NCBI RefSeq assembly: GCF_016801025.1
Contig: NZ_CP068983.1
Coordinates: forward strand, 1,488,001 to 1,552,000
Reading direction: 5' to 3'
From: Paradevosia shaoguanensis
Lineage (GTDB): Bacteria; Pseudomonadota; Alphaproteobacteria; Rhizobiales; Devosiaceae
Length of the DNA: 64,000 bases
Shown here in pieces: positions 58,018-64,000 of this stretch. How positions within the stretch are numbered: the stretch's first letter is position 1; each line of letters starts with the position of its first letter. Below the pieces are notes generated by a model that saw only the letters and a list, made by a program, of their open reading frames with translations, made no database searches and was not told where the DNA came from. A program made the translations under genes and the position numbers.

Positions 58018-58047
58018 ATTTTGTGAATGAGGGGCAGGAAAAGTCAA
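58018..58047 (-). promoter_or_regulatory. Promoter of ABC transporter-glycosylasparaginase operon
   Basis: On the minus strand, TTGACT (58042-58047) and CAAAAT (58018-58023) are separated by 18 bases, a fair sigma-70 type -35/-10 pair. The operator follows at once. The further 247 bases to the TetR gene end hold no other feature that I recognise. Confidence 0.6.
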
Positions 58048-58294
58048 GTGGCCTCGCTCAATATGTGAACATCGGCCGGGAATGGTGAGGAATCAGGCAG
58101 TTAGGGGTTTATCGCGGGGTGAAGGGCACGTTGAGCGCGCGCACCGCCGCTCACGAGCCTCTCTTCACCGACGAAGGCCGAGCTGAAAGATCGCTTCGCA
58201 AGCGCTGCGCCTCACCGGGCCTAGACTTTCGCAGAGAAGGAGGGTGTGAAGGATCGGCTGGATTTGATGAGCGAGCCGGAGGCACCGGAATGCC

Positions 58295-58885
58295 CTACCC
58301 CTTGGCCACCGACCCGAACAATATCGCCTCGATCACCGCCGCATAGCGCGGCCGCAATTGCTCGAGCGGGATCGGCGGCAAGGCCTGGTTGCTGCCGCGC
58401 GCGCCGTCGCACAGCAATTGCGCCAGCGCTTCCGGGCCGACCCGCGAGCCCAGCCGGATCACCCCGCTTGCGTCGAGTTCGGCAAGGATCTCGGCCAACT
58501 GGCTCTGGAACACCACCGCTGCCTCGATCATGAGGTCGCGGGCGCGGCGGAAGGCCTGGTCGTTGATTTCGAGCGCATGGGGCGAGGCCGCGAGGCGACG
58601 GCGGTTCTCGCCGTAGCGGACATCCATGATCTCGGTGAGGATATCGACGGGCGTGGCGCCCTTCTCGATCAGCACGCGACCGGCCGCCACGCCCTGGCGG
58701 ATGGCGGTCTCGTTGTCGAAGCGCAGCACGAAGCGGAACGCTTCTTCCTTGTTGGAAAAATGATGATAGAGCGCACGTCGCGTCAGGCCGCATAATTCGG
58801 CCAGCGCGCTCATCGAGATCTGTTCGTACCCATGGTCCAGAAACGCCTGCCTGAGGCGCTTCAATAGACGCTCACGTGCAGACAT
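58295..58885 (-). CDS. TetR/AcrR family transcriptional regulator
   Basis: A 196-residue regulator. Residues 1-50 are the TetR helix-turn-helix (ISMSALAELCGLTRRALYHHFSNKEEAF), and the rest is a helical ligand-binding and dimer domain, with FQSQLAEILAELDASGVIRLG near residue 130. The ATG at 58885 is preferred over a TTG at 58909. It reads toward the ABC operon but is separated by over 300 bases, and no target gene is adjacent. Effector and regulon are unknown. Confidence 0.9.
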   Translation of the reverse strand: MSARERLLKRLRQAFLDHGYEQISMSALAELCGLTRRALYHHFSNKEEAFRFVLRFDNETAIRQGVAAGRVLIEKGATPVDILTEIMDVRYGENRRRLAASPHALEINDQAFRRARDLMIEAAVVFQSQLAEILAELDASGVIRLGSRVGPEALAQLLCDGARGSNQALPPIPLEQLRPRYAAVIEAILFGSVAKG

Positions 58886-59054
58886 CGATGCCCCCGCATT
58901 CGCCTGCAAATTACTGATCGAAGTCGCTTAAAGTAGTCCTGAAGTGGGCAACACCTTCATACAGATGGGCCGCCAACGCAAGGATCGGGGGCAGGTAATG
59001 CGCGGCTACCGGCGGGATTGGTAACCCGTTCGTAACCGCGCAGAAAAAACCGGC

Positions 59055-59315
59055 TCAGAGCTCGGGGGGAGCGGCCTGCATGCCGAGCGCGGAGAGATAG
59101 AGGTCCAGGATGGCTTCCTGTTCCATGCGCTCGTTGTGGTCCTGCTTGCGGATCTTGACGACCTGGCGCAGCACCTTGGTGTCGAAGCCGTTGCCCTTGG
59201 CTTCGGCGTAGATTTCGCGGATGTCGGCAGCGATAGCGGCCTTTTCTTCTTCCATGCGCTCGATCCGCTCGATGAAGGCTTTGAGCTGATCCTGGGCGAC
59301 GCTGTCTTCTGCCAT
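59055..59315 (-). CDS. gapR: GapR-like DNA-binding protein (DUF2312)
   Basis: An 86-residue DUF2312 protein. The family includes Caulobacter GapR, a nucleoid protein that clamps overtwisted AT-rich DNA and aids replication and division. The sequence is a coiled coil ([20 protein letters not shown]) with a basic helical part ([20 protein letters not shown]). Length is normal. The upstream 175 bases to the divergent DUF1036 gene must hold both promoters. Confidence 0.92.
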   Translation of the reverse strand: MAEDSVAQDQLKAFIERIERMEEEKAAIAADIREIYAEAKGNGFDTKVLRQVVKIRKQDHNERMEQEAILDLYLSALGMQAAPPEL

Positions 59316-59490
59316 TGTCGATTCCTTAGACTCTTTGGTGCCCCGTTCAACCGCAGCCGCGCGCGGTGTTCAAGAGGTTTCCCCTCAAATCCACGCCTGG
59401 GCGGGGTTGACCTTCGCAATTCCGTCAAATCCCATGATTAGCGGTTGACTTGGCGGGGGCGCTTGCGCACAAACAGGACTTCTTTTTTCC

Positions 59491-60084
59491 ATGGCAATCG
59501 GCAGGCTTTTGCTCAATTCCCGTCTCGGTTTTGCCCTGATCGGCGCACTGCTATGCAGTCCGTTTATATCGATTGAACCCGCCTATGCCGACCTGCGAGT
59601 CTGCAACGAGACGGGCAATCAGGTATCGATCGCGCTCGGCTACCGGGCGGAGCGCGGCTGGCAGTCGGAGGGCTGGTGGGTCGCGACCCCGCAGCAATGC
59701 GCGGTGGTCTACCAGGGCGACCTCAATTCGCGCTTCTACTACCTCTATGTCGCCGACGATATCGGGGGCGGAGCCTGGGACGGCTCGGTCTATATGTGCA
59801 CGCGCGACGAGAGCTTCACCATCTTCGGCGTCGAGGACTGCCTGGCGCGCGGCTATGAGCGCACCGGCTTCTTCGAGGTCGACACGCAGAATCGCACGGA
59901 CTGGACGCTCCAGCTCACGGAAAACCGGGATGCCATTCCCGAGGGCGACGACGCCACCGGCGAACCGCTGGGCGATGAAACGGGCGGCGTGCCGCCCGAC
60001 CAGCAGGACCAGCAGGACCCGCCGCCACCCGACGAGACCACACCCGCGCCGGAAGGACCGGCCGCTATTCAAGGTTCGGATTGA
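59491..60084 (+). CDS. DUF1036 secreted protein
   Basis: A 197-residue exported protein. A signal sequence (RLGFALIGALLCSPFISIEPAYA) is followed by the DUF1036 domain: LRVCNETGNQVSIALGYR, GWWVATPQQCAVVY and DCLARGYERTGFFEVDT, with conserved Cys residues that may form disulfides. The C-terminal 50 residues are Pro/Asp/Gln-rich and disordered. Function is unknown; the domain is common in alphaproteobacteria and often sits beside pyk, as here (3-base gap). Confidence 0.88.
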   Translation: MAIGRLLLNSRLGFALIGALLCSPFISIEPAYADLRVCNETGNQVSIALGYRAERGWQSEGWWVATPQQCAVVYQGDLNSRFYYLYVADDIGGGAWDGSVYMCTRDESFTIFGVEDCLARGYERTGFFEVDTQNRTDWTLQLTENRDAIPEGDDATGEPLGDETGGVPPDQQDQQDPPPPDETTPAPEGPAAIQGSD

Positions 60085-60087
60085 TTC

Positions 60088-61524
60088 ATGAGACGTTTGA
60101 GACGCGTTAAGATCGTTGCCACCCTGGGTCCGGCTTCCCAGGACGAGAAAACGATCGAGGAACTGGCGCGCGCCGGTGCCGATGTTTTCCGCATCAATAT
60201 GAGCCATGCCAGCCATGAGCTCCTGGCCCAGACCGTCACCCGCATCCGCAACGTCGAAAAAGTGCTCAAGCATCCACTCGGCATCCTGGTGGACCTGCAG
60301 GGCCCCAAACTGCGCGTGGGCAAGTTCGAGGGCGGCTCGGCGATGCTGCCGGCCGGCGCCACCTTCACGCTCGACAATTCCACCGAGCCGGGCACTGTCA
60401 CCCGCGTACACCTGCCGCATCCGGAAATCCTCGAGGCCGTGAGCGTGGGTGATCGCCTGCTGCTCGATGATGGCAAGATCGAACTGCGCGCCACCCGCGT
60501 CGGCGGAGGCTCGATCGAGACCAGCGTCGTCCATGGCGGCAAGCTTTCCGACAAGAAGGGCGTGAGCCTGCCCGATACCCTGCTTTCGGTCGGCGCGCTG
60601 ACCGAAAAGGACCATGCCGATCTCCTGAAGGCGCTCGAGAACGACGCCGACTGGATCGCGCTGTCCTTCGTGCAGCGTCCCGAAGACATCATCGATGTCC
60701 GCAAGATCGTACAGGGCCGCGCCGGCGTCATGGCCAAGATCGAAAAGCCGCAGGCCGTCGAGCGTCTCGAAGAGATCATCAAGCTCTGCGACGCCTTCAT
60801 GATCGCCCGCGGCGACCTGGGCGTGGAAATGCCGCTCGAACAGGTCCCGGGCCTGCAGAAGCGCATGATCCGTATCGCGCGCCGCTACGGCAAGCCGGTG
60901 GTCGTGGCCACCCAGATGCTCGAATCCATGATCACCTCGCCGGTCCCGACCCGCGCCGAAGTCTCGGACGTGTCGATCGCCGTGTTCGAAGGCGCCGATG
61001 CCATCATGCTTTCGGCCGAAAGCGCCTCGGGTCAGTATCCGGTCGAAGCGGTCGCCACCATGAACAAGGTGGCCGTGGCCGTCGAGAACGACGTCAACTA
61101 CCGCTCGATCATCCGCGCGCAGATGACCGAGCCCGAAGCCACCGCGGCCGACGCCATTTCGGCGGCGACCCGCCAGGTGGCCGAGACGCTCGATCTGGCC
61201 GCCATCGTCACCTATACCTCGTCCGGCTCGACCGCTATCCGCGCCGCCCGCGAGCGTCCCTCCAAGCCGATCCTGGCGCTCTCGCCCAATTACCGCACCG
61301 TGCGCCGCCTCTCGGTGGTGTGGGGCATTCATTGCGTCGAGACCGAGGATGCGGTGAACCTCGAGGACATGGTCGATCGCGCCTGCGTCATCGCCTACCA
61401 GCAGGGCCTGGCCCGGCCGGGCGATCGCATCGCCATCACCGCCGGCATTCCGCTGGGTACGCCCGGCGCCACCAACATGCTGCGCATCGCCTTCGTGCGC
61501 CAGGACGGCACCGGCTCTTCCTGA
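60088..61524 (+). CDS. pyk: Pyruvate kinase
   Basis: Pyk converts phosphoenolpyruvate and ADP to pyruvate and ATP, the last step of glycolysis and of the Entner-Doudoroff route. The 478-residue protein has KIVATLGPASQDEKTI, FRINMSHASHE, the signature MAKIEKPQAVERL with the catalytic Lys, IARGDLGVEMPLEQVP and VATQMLESM, then the C-terminal allosteric-type domain (VTYTSSGSTAIRAAR). It follows the DUF1036 gene by three bases and ends in a strong terminator. Confidence 0.97.
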   Translation: MRRLRRVKIVATLGPASQDEKTIEELARAGADVFRINMSHASHELLAQTVTRIRNVEKVLKHPLGILVDLQGPKLRVGKFEGGSAMLPAGATFTLDNSTEPGTVTRVHLPHPEILEAVSVGDRLLLDDGKIELRATRVGGGSIETSVVHGGKLSDKKGVSLPDTLLSVGALTEKDHADLLKALENDADWIALSFVQRPEDIIDVRKIVQGRAGVMAKIEKPQAVERLEEIIKLCDAFMIARGDLGVEMPLEQVPGLQKRMIRIARRYGKPVVVATQMLESMITSPVPTRAEVSDVSIAVFEGADAIMLSAESASGQYPVEAVATMNKVAVAVENDVNYRSIIRAQMTEPEATAADAISAATRQVAETLDLAAIVTYTSSGSTAIRAARERPSKPILALSPNYRTVRRLSVVWGIHCVETEDAVNLEDMVDRACVIAYQQGLARPGDRIAITAGIPLGTPGATNMLRIAFVRQDGTGSS

Positions 61525-61548
61525 GCCTTCCGTCAATCCAATTGAAAG

Positions 61549-61574
61549 GGCCGGTGGCGACACCGGCCTTTTTT
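61549..61574 (+). terminator. Intrinsic terminator of pyk
   Basis: GGCCGGTG and CACCGGCC form a perfect 8-bp stem with a GCGA tetraloop, followed by six T. It lies 24 bases past the pyk stop. Confidence 0.95.
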
Positions 61575-61604
61575 CATGCCCAAGCGGGCCGTAAACTCGC
61601 TGTC

Positions 61605-62177
61605 ATGATTCGTGGCTCTGCGCTTCCCGCTTTCGGCCTTCTGGCCCTGCTCCTGGCAGGTTGCTCCTCGCTTGTTCCCGAGACGCAGAAAAAGCTCGAA
61701 GCGGTCGATCCCGTGCGCCAGGACATTTCCGACCTGGTGCTGACCCTCGACCTGCCCGCGGGCGTGCAGCCGGTTCCCGAAACCACGCAGCTGAGCGTCA
61801 ACTTCACCGTGGTCGGCCAGCCGGCGCGGCAGGTGGATGCCAAGCTCGTGCTGGCCGATCCGGGCGATCTCGCCGAAACCCTGCGGCCGCCCGCCACGGG
61901 ACGGACCTATTACTTCATGGCCTTCTCGCCTGCCGACCAGAAGAAGCTGCGCGATACGCAAGCCTGGGCCCGCTCGGCCGGCAATGCTTCTGCGGCCGGC
62001 GGTCTTTCGATGGCGCCCCGCTTCTGCGGCACGGCGCCGGTCGACGCCGGCAAGGCGCGCTTCTCGGTCAACGTGACGCTGCCCGGCACCGCCCAGGCCT
62101 CGCCGCTCATTCGCGACGAAATCCTGGCCAATGCGCTCGCGCTCTCGGGCGAAACGGCCCTGCAGCCCTGCGCGTAA
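61605..62177 (+). CDS. Putative lipoprotein of unknown function
   Basis: A 190-residue protein with a lipoprotein signal peptide (ALPAFGLLALLLAGCSS; lipobox LAGC, acylated Cys near residue 20). The mature part starts with a charged segment and then reads as beta-rich (TTQLSVNFTVVGQPA), with two further Cys in PRFCGTAP and at the end, which may pair. I do not recognise a family. The ATG at 61605 lies 30 bases after the pyk terminator, so it has its own promoter or relies on readthrough. Confidence 0.72.
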   Translation: MIRGSALPAFGLLALLLAGCSSLVPETQKKLEAVDPVRQDISDLVLTLDLPAGVQPVPETTQLSVNFTVVGQPARQVDAKLVLADPGDLAETLRPPATGRTYYFMAFSPADQKKLRDTQAWARSAGNASAAGGLSMAPRFCGTAPVDAGKARFSVNVTLPGTAQASPLIRDEILANALALSGETALQPCA

Positions 62178-62220
62178 CAAGCCCGTAGCGCGGGACGGAC
62201 AACCTCCCTATTCTGCCGCC

Positions 62221-62883
62221 ATGCCTTCAGCCGTCGAGATCATGGCCGAGCTGGCCGCCCTGGAAGAGCCGAAGCTGCGCGCCGCCAATGCGGAGCGCGG
62301 TGACGATCATGGCGTCAACCTTTCGGCCCTACGCGCCATCGCCAAGCGCCTCAAGACGCAGCACGAGCTTGCCCTCGAACTCTGGGCCAGCGGCGATACT
62401 GCCGCCCGCCTCCTCGCCACGCTCATCGCCAGGCCCAAGACCTTCTCCGCCGACGAACTCGACGCCATGATCCGGGACATCCGCGCACCAAAACTGCTCG
62501 ACTGGTTCGTGACCAACCTCGTCAAGCCGGGCAAGCATGTGGAAGACCTTCGCCTGCGCTGGAAGGACAAGCCGGACCTCGTCGGCCGCGCCGGCTGGAG
62601 CCTCACCACCGATCGCGTCGTCAAGACCGCGCAAGGCCTCGACCTCGCCACGCTGCTCGACGAGATCGAAGCGGAGATGAAGGACGCGCCCGAGCCCAAG
62701 CAATGGGCGATGAACCATTGCCTCGCCGAAATCGGAATTCATCACCCCGAATATCGCGCCCGCGCCATCCGCATCGGCGAAAAGCTCAAGGTGCTCATCG
62801 ACTACCCCGCCTCTCCCGGCTGTACCCCGCCCTATGCCCCCATCTGGATCACCGAGATGGTCCGGCGACAGGACGTCGGCTAG
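62221..62883 (+). CDS. DNA alkylation repair (AlkD-like HEAT-repeat) protein
   Basis: A 220-residue all-helical protein of the AlkD/DNA alkylation repair family, whose HEAT-like repeats wrap DNA; AlkD is a glycosylase for alkylated purines. Features: HGVNLSALRAIAKRLKTQHE, then KLLDWFVTNLVKPGKH, and a C-terminal RIGEKLKVLIDYPASPGC. Family detection is good, but catalytic residues are not certain, and some members in this group are inactive. Its stop overlaps the convergent gene by four bases. Confidence 0.8.
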   Translation: MPSAVEIMAELAALEEPKLRAANAERGDDHGVNLSALRAIAKRLKTQHELALELWASGDTAARLLATLIARPKTFSADELDAMIRDIRAPKLLDWFVTNLVKPGKHVEDLRLRWKDKPDLVGRAGWSLTTDRVVKTAQGLDLATLLDEIEAEMKDAPEPKQWAMNHCLAEIGIHHPEYRARAIRIGEKLKVLIDYPASPGCTPPYAPIWITEMVRRQDVG

Positions 62884-63266
62884 CCGATCTCCGACCAGGC
62901 CAGCGACAGGCCTCGCCCCGTGATTGAGCCGCCGATACCCACGGTCGGCTCGAGCTCGATGGCCAGGGCGTCGTTCTCGACCTGGCGCAGTCTCAGGCTC
63001 CAAAGAATGTTTCGTTTGTGGAAGCCTTCAAGCCTGAGGTCGAGCACGCTGTCGATGGTGAGGACAACGCGGATGGCGGGTATGGCGAGGAGCACAGTAA
63101 TGCGACTAGGACCGTCCATCTCCAGGTCGAGGTGCTCGATCTCGCCATCGTGGAAGCTGGGAACATGGCCGCAACGAGCAATCAACGCGTCGGCACCGGG
63201 CAGCGAGACGAGAATCGCTTCGTGCTCAATCCAGGCCCGCTCCAATTGCTCCTCGTCCACGCTCAT
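62880..63266 (-). CDS. Imm50-like hypothetical protein
   Basis: A 128-residue cytosolic protein. The segment PSFHDGEIEHLDLEMDG followed by VVLTIDSVLDLRLEG resembles the Imm50 fold (immunity-type and related proteins), but similarity is from pattern only. The ATG at 63266 has a strong GGAGGG just upstream and overlaps the end of the EamA gene by 41 bases, so both are co-transcribed. No toxin gene is nearby, so an immunity role is doubtful. Confidence 0.55.
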   Translation of the reverse strand: MSVDEEQLERAWIEHEAILVSLPGADALIARCGHVPSFHDGEIEHLDLEMDGPSRITVLLAIPAIRVVLTIDSVLDLRLEGFHKRNILWSLRLRQVENDALAIELEPTVGIGGSITGRGLSLAWSEIG

Positions 63267-64000
63267 CCGCCCTCCTTGCAACCTCGGCCATATCCGTCCC
63301 CGCAACCGCCGCCTTCGTCAAGGCGCGTCTTGCGAAGCGGCGGGCGCCGATGACGCAGCCGATGACGCCTACGGTCACCAGCAGCATGACGGGCGTCACC
63401 GTTTCGTGCAGCAGGGTGGCGGCCAGCGCCAGGCCGAAGAAGGGCTGGAGCAGCTGCAGCTGACCGACCGAAGCGATGCCGCCCTGTGCCAGGCCCCGAT
63501 ACCAGAAGATGAAGCCGACCAGCATGCTGAACACCGATACGTAGCCGAGCCCGATCCAGGCCGGCAGCGTGACGTCGGCAAAAGTGGCGGGCCAATAGAC
63601 CAGCGCCAGCACCGCCATGACCGGCAGCGACAGCACCAGCGCCCAGGAGATCACCTGCCAGCCGCCAAGGCGCCGCGACAGCCGCGCGCCTTCGGCATAG
63701 CCGAGCCCGCAGACGATGATCGCGCCGAGCATCAGCCCGTCGCCCATGGGCGAAGCGGAAAGGCCCTGCAAAAGGGCGAAGCCGATGACCAGGGCACTGC
63801 CGAGTATGGAAAAAGCCCAGAAGGCCGGGCTGGGTCGTTCGCCGCCTCGAATGACGCCGAAAATGGCGGTCGACAGGGGCAATAGCCCGACAAAGACGAT
63901 CGAATGCGCCGATGTCACCTGCTGGAGGGCAAGTGCGGTCAGCAGCGGAAAGCCCACCACCACGCCGAGCGCGACGATGGCCAGCGGCACGAGATCCTGC
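63226..64000 (-). CDS. EamA-family (DMT superfamily) transporter, 5' end outside window
   Basis: An inner-membrane drug/metabolite transporter with two EamA repeats. The visible 258 codons start inside the first repeat (IVALGVVVGFPLLTALALQQ) and cover about nine helices, including the second repeat LVGFIFWYRGLAQGGIAS, then a basic cytoplasmic tail. The frame stays open to the window edge, and about 35-45 residues of the N-terminus are missing compared with a family length near 300. Substrate unknown. Confidence 0.85.
   Translation of the reverse strand, partial: QDLVPLAIVALGVVVGFPLLTALALQQVTSAHSIVFVGLLPLSTAIFGVIRGGERPSPAFWAFSILGSALVIGFALLQGLSASPMGDGLMLGAIIVCGLGYAEGARLSRRLGGWQVISWALVLSLPVMAVLALVYWPATFADVTLPAWIGLGYVSVFSMLVGFIFWYRGLAQGGIASVGQLQLLQPFFGLALAATLLHETVTPVMLLVTVGVIGCVIGARRFARRALTKAAVAGTDMAEVARRADERGRGAIGAGLD

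Noticed and set aside
62880-63266. Toxin-immunity pair based on the Imm50-like protein
   Set aside because: No toxin gene is adjacent; neighbours are an AlkD-like gene and a transporter, so an immunity function is not supported.

Overview
This is a 64 kb, GC-rich, gene-dense chromosomal window. Alphaproteobacteria of the order Hyphomicrobiales, most like Devosia and its relatives, fit best. The clues are the trpFBA-accD order, a GapR-type DUF2312 protein, a FYDLN-acid protein, an Entner-Doudoroff zwf-pgl-edd cluster, an alphaproteobacterial style cobalamin cluster, and short palindromic intergenic repeats typical of rhizobial genomes. That placement is an inference from gene content. There is no phage, CRISPR array, intact insertion sequence or plasmid gene.

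Layout. 1-4.5 kb: the 3' end of pheT, then two sugar transferases and an O-antigen ligase-like protein (cell-surface glycans). 4.6-10 kb: an aldo/keto reductase, tRNA hydroxylase trhO, a small NIPSNAP operon divergent from a WYL regulator across a perfect inverted repeat, and a first cutC. 10.2-12.3 kb: an orphan TadE/TadG pair. 12.4-16.3 kb: first cobalamin block cobG-cobH-cobI-cobJ (minus strand), then tRNA-Ala. 16.7-26.7 kb: housekeeping genes (FYDLN protein, cmk, rpsA, sppA, ihfB, lapA, trpFBA, accD), interrupted by a brnTA toxin-antitoxin locus whose toxin has an in-frame stop. 26.8-39.7 kb: a CDF metal transporter, then the second cobalamin block (a second CobH-like protein, cobL, cobE, cobM, cobK, cbiD, cobA, cobB, cobQ, cobD), a MITE-like element, mgtE and cobP. 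39.9-44.9 kb: a sugar kinase with zwf-pgl-edd. 45-51.3 kb: an L,D-transpeptidase, a DUF882 peptidase-like protein, dxs and an acetyltransferase. 51.2-58 kb: a probable sugar/amino-acid scavenging locus. 58.3-64 kb: a TetR regulator, gapR, a DUF1036 protein, pyk, a lipoprotein, an AlkD-like protein and a truncated EamA transporter.

How the genes work together. The two cob blocks supply most steps from uroporphyrinogen III to adenosyl-GDP-cobinamide. The route is a mosaic: aerobic CobG with anaerobic-type CbiD, and a CbiG N-terminal domain fused to CobJ. The two CobH-like proteins have complementary defects. CobN/S/T cobalt chelatase, CobO, CobV and lower-ligand genes must lie elsewhere. The kinase-zwf-pgl-edd-pyk set routes glucose through the Entner-Doudoroff pathway.

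The most interesting candidate system is at 51.2-58 kb. A polar amino-acid type ABC transporter is co-transcribed with a glycosylasparaginase-type Ntn hydrolase, and beside it lie a ROK sugar kinase, a second CutC protein and a LacI regulator. A perfect LacI-type operator sits on the operon promoter. I read this as a locus for importing and dismantling GlcNAc-asparagine or a similar glycosyl amino acid.
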